From Thermanaeromonas toyohensis ToBE (GTDB lineage Bacteria > Bacillota > DSM-521 > Neomoorellales > Neomoorellaceae), in assembly GCF_900176005.1 (NCBI RefSeq), contig NZ_LT838272.1, positions 825,587 through 889,586 of the forward strand: a stretch of 64,000 nucleotides of DNA. Reading direction: 5' to 3'. Each line of letters begins with the position of its first letter. Positions within the stretch are counted from its first letter, which is position 1. The notes under the pieces are model-generated. The model saw only the letters and a program-made list of their open reading frames with translations, was not told where the DNA came from and did not search any database. The translations under genes were made by a program, and so were the position numbers. Of the stretch, positions 9,237 through 17,104 are shown one piece after another.

Positions 9237-9732
9237 TTTACTTCTTGGTGATGATGGTATTGGTCCTAGGGTAGTACAGAACCTATCCCAACGGATCTGC
9301 CGTAGTGATGTGGATTTCCTGGACGGCGGCACCGGTGGCCTGTATTTACTGGGGTATCTGGAGGGTTATTCGCATTTATTGGTGATCGACGCCCTGGACG
9401 CCGGGCTACGTCCAGGAACAATCTGCCGCCTTTCACCTGAGGGTATTGGCTACGGAAATATTAAACTTTCTTTTCACCAAACAGGCTTGGGGGACCTCCT
9501 GGCTCTGGCCAAGCTAACCGGTCTTCTTCCCCAAACAGTGATTTTCGGGATACAAATAGAACGGCTTGACTGGGGGATGAACTTAAGCCCATCGGTGGCC
9601 GCCCAACTTCCCCTATTAGAGGGACTCGTCTTACAAGAAATTGAGGATATATGTAATGGTGGAAAACAGGGCGACCTGTACAGGAAAGAAAAGGCTGAAG
9701 GGATGGTTAGGCGGTGCACGAGCTTAGTTTAA
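9205..9732 (+). CDS. hyaD: [NiFe] hydrogenase maturation endopeptidase
   Basis: A 175-residue member of the HyaD/HycI/HybD protease family, which trims the C-terminal peptide of the large subunit after nickel insertion. It starts MPRILVLGIGNLLLGDDGIG, the hallmark of the family. A DALDAG motif and a histidine in LSFHQTGLGD supply the remaining nickel-sensing ligands. The GTG start at 9205 lies inside hyaC, preceded by GGAGAGG. Its likely substrates are the hyaB product and possibly the Mvh-type large subunit. Confidence 0.93.
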   Translation: MPRILVLGIGNLLLGDDGIGPRVVQNLSQRICRSDVDFLDGGTGGLYLLGYLEGYSHLLVIDALDAGLRPGTICRLSPEGIGYGNIKLSFHQTGLGDLLALAKLTGLLPQTVIFGIQIERLDWGMNLSPSVAAQLPLLEGLVLQEIEDICNGGKQGDLYRKEKAEGMVRRCTSLV

Positions 9733-10064
9733 TGCAATCGGTAATTAACCTAGTAGAAGAAAAAGCTAAGGCCTACGGCCTAGTGAAGGTCACCAAGATT
9801 AAATTAGTAGTAGGGAAGATGACTATGGCCTTCCCTGAGGCGCTGGAAATGGCCTTTAGCGCTCTGAGCCGCGGTACCGTGGCTCAGAGCGCTAAACTCG
9901 AAATTGAACAACGAGAAGTGCGGCTACGTTGCCCCAACTGTGAATTAGAATTCGTCCCGGAACTGCCATACTTTACGTGCCTTCGCTGCGGCCATGTGGC
10001 ATACCAATTTATTCAAGGACGGGAACTTTATCTTGAATATTTCGAGGGGGAGGGCGAAGGGTGA
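9714..10064 (+). CDS. hypA: HypA nickel metallochaperone
   Basis: A 116-residue protein that starts MHELSLMQS, where the N-terminal His and Glu belong to the nickel site. The zinc-binding pair CPNC and CLRC lies in the C-terminal third. HypA delivers nickel to the hydrogenase large-subunit precursor together with HypB. The GTG start at 9714 overlaps the protease gene and the end overlaps hypB by 4 nt, so the maturation genes appear translationally coupled to the structural genes. Confidence 0.95.
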   Translation: MHELSLMQSVINLVEEKAKAYGLVKVTKIKLVVGKMTMAFPEALEMAFSALSRGTVAQSAKLEIEQREVRLRCPNCELEFVPELPYFTCLRCGHVAYQFIQGRELYLEYFEGEGEG

Positions 10065-10735
10065 AGGTTTTCCTAGTTAAAGATTTGCTGGCGGCCAACG
10101 AAGAGATGGCTAGAGAAAACCGCAGCCTTTTAAAACAGTATGGCCTGATAGCCTTAAACCTTATCGGGGGACCAGGGGCAGGTAAGACTACCCTTTTGGA
10201 AAAAACCGTTACTGCCCTAAGTAATCGCTTACGTTTTGGTATTATTGAAGGAGATATTTGTACTAGCCGGGATGCTGAGAGGCTTGCAAGACTTGGCGTA
10301 GAGGTGATTCAGATCAACACTGGTGGAGCCTGCCACCTAGATGCGGCCATGGTCGGCAGAGTATTGCGCGAGCTTTCACTGGCAGAACTGGATCTTATAA
10401 TAGTGGAGAACGTGGGGAACCTAGTCTGCCCAGCGGAGTTTGACTTAGGTGAAGATATTAAGGTAGCTGTCTTCAGCGTAACCGAAGGGAGCGATAAGCC
10501 GGCCAAATACCCGCTCGTTTTCCAACAAGCCAAGGCCTGCGTCCTCACCAAGCTGGACCTCCTTCCCTACACCGACTTCGACCTAGATGGAGTTCTTAAG
10601 GAAATCGCTCAGATTAACCCCGCCCTTAAAGTTTTTCCTCTATCAGCCCGTACGGGTGAGGGGATGGGAGCGTGGTATGAGTGGTTGAGGTGCCAAGCTC
10701 ATGCCCATAGAGAATTGGCGCCGGCTTTTAGCTAA
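10061..10735 (+). CDS. hypB: HypB GTPase for nickel insertion
   Basis: A 224-residue SIMIBI-class GTPase. The P-loop is GGPGAGKTTLLEKT near residue 36, the switch region is EGDICTSRD, the metal-binding GGACHLDAAMV motif follows, and the G4 motif reads TKLDLLPY. The N terminus lacks a histidine-rich or CxxCGC nickel-storage segment, so it probably acts only in delivery with HypA. Only 7 nt separate its stop from the hypF remnant, showing that the operon once continued into the other hyp genes. Confidence 0.95.
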   Translation: MKVFLVKDLLAANEEMARENRSLLKQYGLIALNLIGGPGAGKTTLLEKTVTALSNRLRFGIIEGDICTSRDAERLARLGVEVIQINTGGACHLDAAMVGRVLRELSLAELDLIIVENVGNLVCPAEFDLGEDIKVAVFSVTEGSDKPAKYPLVFQQAKACVLTKLDLLPYTDFDLDGVLKEIAQINPALKVFPLSARTGEGMGAWYEWLRCQAHAHRELAPAFS

Positions 10736-10742
10736 GGGAACA

Positions 10743-10870
10743 ATGCAGGGGGTTGGCTTTCGCCCCCTTCATTTATTACTTGGCGAAAAAATATCGCCTC
10801 ACCGGGCAAGTACTTAACACTAGCCTGGGCGTCGTTATTGAAGTTGAAGGGTCGTGCGCCCCAATCCTCC
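10743..10870 (+). pseudogene. hypF: hypF remnant (acylphosphatase-domain start, frameshifted and truncated)
   Basis: Directly after hypB the sequence encodes MQGVGFRP in one frame. After a run of five C at about 10762 it continues in another frame with FIYYLAKKYRLTGQV and LNTSLGVVIEVEG. Joined, this matches the universal start of HypF (acylphosphatase motif VQGVGFRPF.Y.LA...L.G.V.N...GV.I..EG). Removing one C from the run would restore the frame. Homology ends at about 10870, and the remaining 700 or so residues of HypF and any hypCDE are absent here. A functional HypF must be encoded elsewhere if the hydrogenases mature. Confidence 0.8.
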
Positions 10871-11060
10871 GCGCCTGGCCTGTATTGATGACTTCTGCTC
10901 CTTTCTTTTCCCGGGCTTCGCTTATTTTTTCCTAGTAGACGGCAGAAGCCTTCCCTGCTATTATGAAAAGAGGGGGGCTTTCCTGTCCCGATAATAATTG
11001 TGTACCAAGTAGCATAAAACGGCATATACCAATCCGCAGGATACATTTCTGGAGGAATTA

Positions 11061-11789
11061 GTGGTGGAGCCTGTTTCACGCTTGCGCTTGTCGCTCCGCC
11101 TACAGGCCGTAGCAAACATGGTTTCTCGTGGGAAAACCTTGGCTGATATAGGTACCGACCACGCTTATCTACCCATTTACCTGGTAGGACAGGGGTGGAT
11201 TCCGCGGGCGATAGGGATAGAAGCGCAGGAGGAACCTTGGCGGAGAGCCCGCGCCAACGTGGCTGCTGCGGGCTTAAGCCACCTCATTGATATCCGTCTA
11301 GGTTGGGGGCTTAAGCCTCTGCGGCCAGGTGAGGTGGGAGTAGTCACTATTGCTGGTCTTGGCGGGAAGACTATTCAGGATATACTTTCTGCTTCGCCGG
11401 AAATACTAGAAAATATAGAGTGCCTAGTGTTACAACCCCAAGGGGCGGAAGTTCTTTTGCGGCGCTGGCTAGCAAGTTCTGGTTGGCGCCTGGGGCAAGA
11501 GGAGCTGGTTTGCGAGAAGGAGCAGTATTACCTTATCTATGCCTGGGAGCGCGGGTCTAACCCTGAATATAGTGTGTGGGAGTGGGAGTTTGGTCCTTTG
11601 CTCCTACAAAGACGACACCCTTTATTAGGTGGATACCTGAAGAAAAGACTAAAAAAGCTAGAGCGTATCCAACAGGGTTTGGCTAGAAGCCGGAGGCCAG
11701 AAGCACTGGCCCGCCTTCGAAAACTAAACCTGGAGAGGCAAGCTATACAGGAGGTATTGGCATGCCTGCCAAATGCCGGGAGATCATGA
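11061..11789 (+). CDS. trmK: tRNA (adenine-22-N1)-methyltransferase
   Basis: A 242-residue SAM-dependent methyltransferase of the TrmK/YqfN family. The SAM-binding motif LADIGTDHAYLPIYL is at about residues 27-41, and the family-typical VTIAGLGGKTI lies near residue 92. The C-terminal helical tail with LKKRLKKLERI matches the coiled-coil domain of the family. A GTG start follows GGAGGA at 11051-11056. It overlaps the Nif3-family gene by 28 nt, the conserved arrangement in Firmicutes (normally after rpoD, which is not in view). Confidence 0.92.
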   Translation: MVEPVSRLRLSLRLQAVANMVSRGKTLADIGTDHAYLPIYLVGQGWIPRAIGIEAQEEPWRRARANVAAAGLSHLIDIRLGWGLKPLRPGEVGVVTIAGLGGKTIQDILSASPEILENIECLVLQPQGAEVLLRRWLASSGWRLGQEELVCEKEQYYLIYAWERGSNPEYSVWEWEFGPLLLQRRHPLLGGYLKKRLKKLERIQQGLARSRRPEALARLRKLNLERQAIQEVLACLPNAGRS

Positions 11790-12874
11790 ACATTATGGAG
11801 ACCCTCGCACCCTCTAAACTGGCGGCTGATTGGGATAACGTAGGGCTGCTTCTGGGTGACCCGGAAAAGGAAGTGCGGCGGATCCTGGTTAGCCTGGATA
11901 TCACCCCTGAGGTAGTAGAAGAGGCTGTAGCTCGGGGAGCAGGTCTTATAATCAGCCACCATCCTCTGTTCTTACGCCCCTGGAAGCATCTCCGGTTTGA
12001 CCGCGGGCAGGGGGCTTTAGTCCGTCGTTTGGTGCAGGAAGATATCATGGTGTATAGCGCTCATACTAATTTGGACTATGCTACTTTAGGAATTAGCTAT
12101 CACTTAGCTATTAAACTGGGGTTAGAGGATATTGAAGTTCTGGTGCCTACTTATCAGGAAAAATATTATAAACTGATCACTTTTGTCCCCGAGGAGGCAG
12201 AGGCTAAGGTCCGGGAGGCCATATGTGAGGCTGGTGCGGGTTGGATTGGCAACTATTCCCATTGCACTTTCCGTACCCAGGGCATAGGAACGTTCCTTCC
12301 CCTCGCTGGTACCAGTCCTTACATTGGCGAAGAAGGTAAATTAGAGGAAGTTAAAGAATACCGGTTAGAAACAATTGTTCCTCAGGAACGGCTACCGGAA
12401 GTTTTAAAAGCTCTTCTCCAAGCACATCCTTACGAAGAGGTGGCCTACGATATTTATCCCTTGGCTAACGAAGGTCAGAATCATGGGGCTGGAAGAATAG
12501 GTAGCCTTTCCCAGCCATCGACTCTTCAGGAGTTTGCTTTCATGGTTAAGAAGGAATTGGGTGCTGAAAAAGTAACTGTAGTAGGGGACAAGGAACGGAA
12601 AATAAAACGGGTGGCTGTATGTGGTGGTGCCGGCAGCAGTATTATGGACCAGGCCAAAAACCAAGGAGCTGATGTATTGGTAACTGGAGATCTCAAGTAT
12701 CATGAAGCGCGTAGGGCCTTAGAGGAAGGTCTGGCTATTATTGATGCCGGCCATTTTGCCACCGAAAGGGTTATTGTACCTGCGTTAGTAGAGTACCTGC
12801 AAGAAGAACTTAAAAGTCGCGAAGTTATGGTCCTGGCAGCCCAAAAGGAAAGGGAACCGTGGTGGCTATTGTAA
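11762..12874 (+). CDS. yqfO: Nif3/YqfO family dinuclear-metal protein
   Basis: A 370-residue protein of the NIF3/YqfO family (GTP cyclohydrolase I type 2 homologue in some databases). It has the DNVGLLLG motif near residue 27, the metal ligands in ISHHPLFL and YSAHTNLD, and the C-terminal GGAGSSIMDQA, TGDLKYHEA and DAGHFATE motifs. The central insert (about residues 125-230) matches the PII-like domain of the long Firmicute form. The biochemical role of the family is unsettled. The pairing with trmK and the ATG start at 11762 are typical. Confidence 0.92.
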   Translation: MPAKCREIMNIMETLAPSKLAADWDNVGLLLGDPEKEVRRILVSLDITPEVVEEAVARGAGLIISHHPLFLRPWKHLRFDRGQGALVRRLVQEDIMVYSAHTNLDYATLGISYHLAIKLGLEDIEVLVPTYQEKYYKLITFVPEEAEAKVREAICEAGAGWIGNYSHCTFRTQGIGTFLPLAGTSPYIGEEGKLEEVKEYRLETIVPQERLPEVLKALLQAHPYEEVAYDIYPLANEGQNHGAGRIGSLSQPSTLQEFAFMVKKELGAEKVTVVGDKERKIKRVAVCGGAGSSIMDQAKNQGADVLVTGDLKYHEARRALEEGLAIIDAGHFATERVIVPALVEYLQEELKSREVMVLAAQKEREPWWLL

Positions 12875-12921
12875 TATGTCATTGTTTGTGGTAAGATAAA
12901 ATATGCAGACCTAAATAAATA

Positions 12922-13331
12922 GAAGCCCTTGAGTAAACTGGATGGTCGCGGGAGAAGAATCTCTCCTGAGGAAAGTCCGAGCTCCACAGGGCAGGGTGCT
13001 GGGTAACACCCAGTGGGGGCGACCCCAAGGAAAGTGCCACAGAAACAGACCGCCCGGCCTTATAGGGGCGCGGAGGATAGTCCTGCCAAGGCAGGCGAAG
13101 GCTCCGGCCCTACATTACGCCGGGCAAGGGTGGAAAGGTGAGGTAAGAGCTCACCAGCGGTTAGGTGACTAACCGGCTAGGTAAACCCCACCCGGAGCAA
13201 GACCGAATAGGGGGACAATGGAGTGGCCCGCTCCGTCCCCGGGTAAGGTCGCTGGAGGTACTAGGCAACTGGTACCCTAGATAGATGACCATCCTCGACA
13301 GAACTCGGCTTACAGGTTTGCTCAAGGGTTC
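12922..13331 (+). ncRNA. rnpB: RNase P RNA, bacterial class A
   Basis: The catalytic RNA that trims tRNA 5' leaders. Conserved elements in order: GAGGAAAGTCCGAGCTCC near 12967, ACAGAAACAGACCGCC near 13038, AAGGGTGGAAAGGTGAGGTA near 13128, AAACCCCACCCGGAGCAAG near 13184, ATAGATGACCATCC near 13280 and CTCGGCTTACAG near 13304. The ends pair as helix P1 (CCCTTGAGTAAAC at the 5' end with GTTTGCTCAAGGG at the 3' end). The last 30 nt lie inside a 98-bp repeat that is found again 12,357 bp downstream, so the 3' end appears to be the attachment site of an integrated element. Confidence 0.96.
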
Positions 13332-13399
13332 TATTTTTTGGATTACAGTTGATCTTACGGAGTTATGGCTCACTGAGTGGAGTTATGTCTCACTCAGTG
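13302..13399 (+). repeat. attL-like direct repeat (98 bp, overlaps rnpB 3' end)
   Basis: Identical base for base to 25659-25756. It begins AACTCGGCTTACAGG inside rnpB, runs through the RNA 3' end and T-rich tail, and ends in a pair of near-identical 20-bp units that start GAGTTATG. This is the arrangement expected when a site-specific recombinase inserts an element at the 3' end of an RNA gene and regenerates that end. The copy at this side keeps rnpB intact. Confidence 0.88.
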
Positions 13400-13825
13400 G
13401 GCTGTACTCATTATAGGACCCATTTTAATGCCATAGTATTTTAGGTTATCCCGTTATGCAAGCCTGAGAATATATTTGAGTTGACAGTACTTCCCCATGG
13501 GATAATTGATACCCCAATTTTCCTTTCCGGATCGCAAGTTTACGCCTGGATGGTTAAGCCTGGATGAATAAAGCCGGGGCTAAAAGGGGAAATATATAAG
13601 ACAAAAAGCTATGCCGAGGGATGTTCGCCTTGCGCTGGCAGTTCCTTAAGGAGAAAAGGGAAGCTAGGTTAGAAGATCACATGGGAATAAAGCCCATAAG
13701 ATGGGCTCTCTACAGAAAGGCACCCCGAAAGCCAAAGGGGTGCCTTAAATTTTGGTTTATGCCTACAGGCATAACTTAGCCGTTTTTAACTACTTCAGTC
13801 AAAAGGCGGTGGAGGGACTTAACTT
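13332..13825 (+). other. Intergenic stretch inside the left end of the integrated element
   Basis: About 490 bp without a convincing gene. It contains the attL tail, a stretch that resembles the sequence right of attR only loosely, and a terminator-like hairpin at 13719-13754. A TTGACA at 13481 and GATAAT at 13501 are only 14 bp apart, so I do not call a promoter. Confidence 0.5.
13719..13754 (+). terminator. Terminator-like hairpin (GGCACCCC stem)
   Basis: GGCACCCC at 13719-13726 pairs perfectly with GGGGTGCC at 13737-13744 and is followed by TTAAATTTTG. The right arm and tail recur at 26063-26080 (with a wobble-paired left arm) and at 30417-30430 (without a left arm). It is therefore a repeated motif of this accessory region. 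Confidence 0.6.
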
Positions 13826-14746
13826 ATGGATAGAAAAAGGCGGGACGAATACAATCCTGTAGCTTTTAGACTTACAAAAGCCCGGGAGGAGTTCACTATC
13901 TGGGACGGCTTTGAGCTGTGGGCCCGACATCACCTGGCGGACAGAGGCGGAAGCCAGGAAACCGTAGGTAATTACCGTAGCGATTTTAAGAAGCTCCAGG
14001 AAAGGTTATATCCCCTCTGACCCGACCCAGGAGATCAGACTTCCCCGGGCTGGCAGAAAGGTTATACGTGTTTCGAGGACGATTCCTCTCGAAGTAAGGG
14101 AAAGGTTGGCCAGGGATGCCTGGAAGATGGGTTTTAGAGAATATGGCCCTCTCAGCTTCGTTTATTACGCTGGACGGATATTGACTTTGCCAACAGGACA
14201 ATCCGCTTCCCTAAGGTTAAGAACAGCGGCAGCGGCGGGGGGCCCATTTCCGATGAACTGCTGGAACTTTTAAAGGAATTTAAGGAGGGGGGTTAGGGAG
14301 GCCAAATATATGTATTTCGCAGCCGCCAAAGCGAGCCTATTAGTGTAGCCCGTAGGAAGGCTATAGTAGCCAGGCTGCTCAAGGGCAGTTTCCCAGTTAA
14401 AGAATACAATTCCCATGATATGCGGACCACGGTGGCTACCGAGATATCCCAGAAGCCGGGATGCAATACCAGGGTCGTACAGGGAATCCTGGGCCATAAG
14501 CGGCCGGAAACCACGGTAGGCTATAAGCGAGCAGATTCCGAAATCATGAAAGAAGTGGTAAGGGAACGTTTTGATATGATAGATGTAAGGCCAAAAGTTA
14601 AGGATGATATCGCTGCTACCGCACCACCGGCGGGCAAAACGGAAAACCGGAAGGAGAACAAGAACCCTAACTTAAAACCGACCTTTACGTTGTCCCCTGA
14701 GATATATGTATTTGTCAATCGAAAAGTTGACCACTTGATCTCTTAA
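13826..14746 (+). pseudogene. Tyrosine recombinase (phage-type integrase), decayed
   Basis: Three pieces of one integrase are visible in different frames. An intact ATG-started N-terminal SAM-like DNA-binding domain (13826-14017) contains HHLADRGGSQETVGNYRSDF. A middle piece (about 14085-14285) reads DIDFANRTIRFPKVKNS and SDELLELLKEFKEGG. A C-terminal catalytic piece (about 14408-14600) has HDMRTTVATEI and VQGILGHKRPETTVGYKRAD, equivalent to the HxxR and LGH active-site boxes. Stops and frame changes near 14018 and 14290 separate the pieces. The last codons run into IS21-type terminal sequence at 14722, so the C terminus was also replaced by an insertion. Confidence 0.82.
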
Positions 14747-14757
14747 AAGTTGACCAC
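14722..14757. repeat. Terminal direct repeats of an IS21-family element
   Basis: AAAAGTTGACCAC occurs at 14722-14734 and again at 14745-14757. IS21-family insertion sequences carry several such short repeats at their ends, and an istB remnant on the minus strand lies just inside. This marks the surviving end of the element. The opposite end is not identifiable. Confidence 0.6.
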
Positions 14758-14921
14758 CTGTATAGTTTAGTTTCGCTACGGCTATGTTGGTTTATTTTAG
14801 AACGGGAACCATCTCCTGGTTTTGCTTGATTAGTTTGTTGGTCGGGTAATGTTAACCAAGGTTGGCCGGGCTGTGGTCGGGACGCCGTCTAGCTTACTAA
14901 CAAGTGAAATGCTTTTAACTA

Positions 14922-15380
14922 CTATGCAGAGACAGAGCTAACCAATCCTTCCTCTTGGCGTCGCCTTAAACTCTGACGGAAGCGATAGCTTTCCCCGTTC
15001 ATGACCAGGATATGGGCATGATGGGTGAGCCTGTCCAGGAGGGCAGCGGTCATCCTTTCATCTCCAAATACTTGTACCCATTCGCTGAATTCGAGATTAG
15101 AGGTAATGAGCACAACTCCCCCTTTCATACCGGCCAGCCAAGAAGAGGAAGAGGAGCTGGGGTCCTTCAGTGGTGTAGGGTACATAACCCAGCTCGTCTA
15201 CCACTACCAGGTCTTGCTTTAGCCACTGCTTTTCCAAAGAAAGTAATTTATGTTCCCGGGCAGCTGCTAAGAGTTCTGTAACCAGGCTGGGGGCAGTATA
15301 AAAGCGTACACGGTAACCCTGCCGGCAGGCACATAAAGCCAGGACAATGGCCAAATGGGTTACCGTTGTCACAAGACTTA
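14922..15380 (-). pseudogene. istB: IstB-like ATP-binding helper of an IS21-family element, truncated and frameshifted
   Basis: The minus strand encodes [30 protein letters not shown] and then, after a one-base shift near 15110, [18 protein letters not shown] and [18 protein letters not shown]. These are the Walker B and sensor regions of IstB. The P-loop (GxxGxGKTH) is gone: the sequence before THLA reads SLVTTV and earlier residues do not match. No istA partner is present, so the element cannot move on its own. Confidence 0.82.
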
Positions 15381-15401
15381 TACCCTTCGTCCTCCGGGTA
15401 C

Positions 15402-15614
15402 TAGTCCCTGGGCCAGATTTACAAAATTAGGTGTGCAGACAGTAGTTTATTATACCCAGAGGATGAGCTTAAGCTCGCGGCCCAAATATTGAACCTTACT
15501 CCTTCTAGGGTTATAAGATTAGTGGACAAGTATATCCGGCCAAAAAATGTTCCTAGGATGTTGCCCCCAAAATCTGATCCCATAACTATTGACATAGAGC
15601 CTACTAAATCTTAA
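15402..15614 (+). other. Open reading fragment of unknown origin
   Basis: Between two in-frame stops the plus strand reads about 70 codons that look protein-like (for example YPEDELKLAAQILNL and PSRVIRLVDKYIRPK), ending at TAA 15612. There is no usable start codon, so it is probably the tail of a deleted gene. I do not recognise the family. Confidence 0.3.
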
Positions 15615-15639
15615 CACGGACCCAGGATAAACATTATTA

Positions 15640-15668
15640 TTGATTTTGGTAGAATTTTGGGGTAATAT
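15640..15668 (+). promoter_or_regulatory. Sigma-A type promoter for cbiM
   Basis: TTGATT at 15640-15645 and TAATAT at 15663-15668 are separated by 17 bp. Transcription would start near 15675, giving a leader of about 180 nt before cbiM. Confidence 0.55.
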
Positions 15669-15674
15669 ACATAA

Positions 15675-15820
15675 TGTAAAAGTAAACAGGAGTGGTGCCA
15701 GAAAGGCACACGGGTGCTTTTGCACCTGGCTGTCAGACAACGGTTTCATATTTTAACGGACAGCGGTGACCACGGAGGTCTCCAGTTAAGCGGGCCGAAG
15801 TGGTCACTTTTAATTTCCTC
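15675..15820 (+). promoter_or_regulatory. Structured leader of cbiM with terminator, candidate metal-responsive riboswitch
   Basis: The leader contains successive hairpins: GTGCC-agaaa-GGCAC, GGGTGC-tttt-GCACC, and CTGTC pairing with GGACAG near 15757. The last is GTGACCAC (15766-15773) pairing with GTGGTCAC (15800-15807), followed directly by TTTTAATTT. This last hairpin looks like an intrinsic terminator placed between promoter and gene, the usual expression platform of a riboswitch. No cobalamin-riboswitch core (GCCACTG box) is present. A NiCo-type sensor is possible but not demonstrated by sequence. Confidence 0.45.
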
Positions 15821-15854
15821 GACCTCACACAAATTCCAAAAGGGGGCGGTTTTG

Positions 15855-16511
15855 GTGCATATACCCGATGGCTTTTTAGATCCGAAGGTATGGGTAGGTG
15901 CCAGCGCGGTAAGTGCTGGTGCGCTGGCCGGGGCGCTGGCCCAGACCAGGAAGGCGCTGGAGGAGCGCCAGGTACCGCTGTTGGGGATGATGGGTGCTTT
16001 CATTTTTGCAGCCCAAATGGTTAACTTCCCCGTGGCCGGGGGCACTTCAGGCCATCTCCTGGGGGCAGCTTTGGCGGCTCTGTTGTTGGGTCCATGGAGC
16101 GCCATGCTTATCATGACTGCTGTGCTGGTCATCCAGATGCTCTTCTTTTATGACGGCGGCCTCACCGCCCTGGGGGCCAACGTGCTAAACATGGCCGTCA
16201 TCGCGCCGTGGGTGGCTTATGGTGTTTACCGCTTAATTACGGGCCTTTTCGGGGGAAATGCCAGTCGCGTGGTGGCTATTTTCTTGGCCTCTTGGGTTTC
16301 GGTGGTAGCCGCAGCGCTGGGATGCAGCTTGGAGCTTGCTCTTTCCGGCACGGTGCCCTTGGGAGTAGTCCTGCCGGCCATGATGGGCTGGCATGCACTT
16401 ATTGGTATTGGTGAGGGGGTAATTACCGGTATGGCGGTTTCCTTTGTGTTCCGGCCCCTTGGGGTGGAGCAGCCTGGACAGGTGCATTTCTTGGCGGGTG
16501 AGAAAAAATGA
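15855..16511 (+). CDS. cbiM: CbiM/NikM-type cobalt or nickel ECF transporter component
   Basis: A 218-residue membrane protein. The GTG start at 15855 is chosen because it gives the obligatory N terminus MHIPDGFLDP, whose His2 is part of the metal site in this family, and because AGGGGGCGG lies just upstream. Longer in-frame starts would bury this motif. The family signature NFPVAGGTSGHLLGAALAALLLGPW is visible in two pieces at residues 56-80, and at least six hydrophobic helices follow. It overlaps the PDGLE gene by 4 nt. No CbiQ/CbiO (T and A) genes follow, so the energising module must be supplied from elsewhere. Given the hydrogenases nearby, nickel or cobalt are both plausible substrates. 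Confidence 0.9.
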   Translation: MHIPDGFLDPKVWVGASAVSAGALAGALAQTRKALEERQVPLLGMMGAFIFAAQMVNFPVAGGTSGHLLGAALAALLLGPWSAMLIMTAVLVIQMLFFYDGGLTALGANVLNMAVIAPWVAYGVYRLITGLFGGNASRVVAIFLASWVSVVAAALGCSLELALSGTVPLGVVLPAMMGWHALIGIGEGVITGMAVSFVFRPLGVEQPGQVHFLAGEKK

Positions 16512-16840
16512 GAATGGGTATTCTTCTGGGGCTTCTAATTGCTCTTGTGGTGGCGGCATTACTTTCACCATTTGCCTGTCCTTATCCTGACGGGCTGGAG
16601 AGGGTAGCTGAGGATAAGGGGTTTCTTGACCTAGCGGAGGGTAAGGAACTAATTCACGTTCCGATACCCGACTACAAGTTTCCGGGGATTTCTAACGAAG
16701 GCCTGGCCACATCTATTGCTGGCATAATTGGTACTGTTTTAGTTTTTGGAGTTGTGTACTTTCTGGGGTGGGCTTTGGCAGGAACCCGTAGGGTAGCTTC
16801 GTCTTTCTCCATGGACGGAAAAGAAGAAAAGCGGGAATGA
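16508..16840 (+). CDS. PDGLE-domain (CbiN/NikN-like) small membrane subunit
   Basis: A 110-residue protein with a transmembrane segment at each end and the diagnostic PYPDGLERVAEDKGF motif at about residues 25-39. PDGLE proteins accompany CbiM/NikM and help metal loading of the transporter core. The ATG overlaps cbiM by 4 nt. The C terminus is charged and cytoplasmic. Confidence 0.88.
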   Translation: MRMGILLGLLIALVVAALLSPFACPYPDGLERVAEDKGFLDLAEGKELIHVPIPDYKFPGISNEGLATSIAGIIGTVLVFGVVYFLGWALAGTRRVASSFSMDGKEEKRE

Positions 16841-17029
16841 CTTTAAAAGGCTGTTGCGGACATTATTGGTGACTGGAGAGCGGGTTGTAAGGCTGTCGTA
16901 AATAGGTTTCCAGCGAAGCTCTTTCCAGGTTGTGGTGCTTAGTGTGGAAGTAAAGGGTTTTGCTGTATCTGCCCTGTGCCCCCGTACCTCGGAGAGAAAA
17001 AGGGTTTTGCAAGCGGTAATTAGGAAAAA

Positions 17030-17078
17030 GGCCACGAAGGTTAGCTCTCCAGCCTCATGAAGGGGAGCCTTCGTGGCC
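17030..17078 (+). promoter_or_regulatory. Large hairpin upstream of the HD-GYP gene
   Basis: GGCCACGAAGG (17030-17040) pairs perfectly with CCTTCGTGGCC (17068-17078), with an inner partial stem GCTCTCC/GGGGAGC. No T-tract follows. It lies 13 nt before the ribosome-binding site of the HD-GYP gene and could be a terminator of the cbiM unit, an attenuator or an RNA-processing site. It does not match the c-di-GMP riboswitch consensus that I know. Confidence 0.45.
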
Positions 17079-17104
17079 CAAATTGTCTTTGGAGGAATTT
17101 ACAT

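Noticed and set aside
10870-10935. Continuation of HypF or another protein after the remnant
   Set aside because: The codons after EVEGSC match no HypF segment; the minus-strand frame there looks weakly protein-like but has no start, stop context or recognisable motif.
13481-13506. TTGACA/GATAAT promoter in the left junction
   Set aside because: Spacing is 14 bp, outside the functional range, and no gene follows for 320 bp.
15714-15854. Longer N terminus for CbiM
   Set aside because: CbiM proteins must begin MHIPDGF; the upstream codons overlap the leader hairpins and terminator, so the GTG at 15855 is the start.
17030-17104. c-di-GMP riboswitch before the HD-GYP/GGDEF genes
   Set aside because: The conserved class I and class II core sequences are absent; only a simple hairpin is present.
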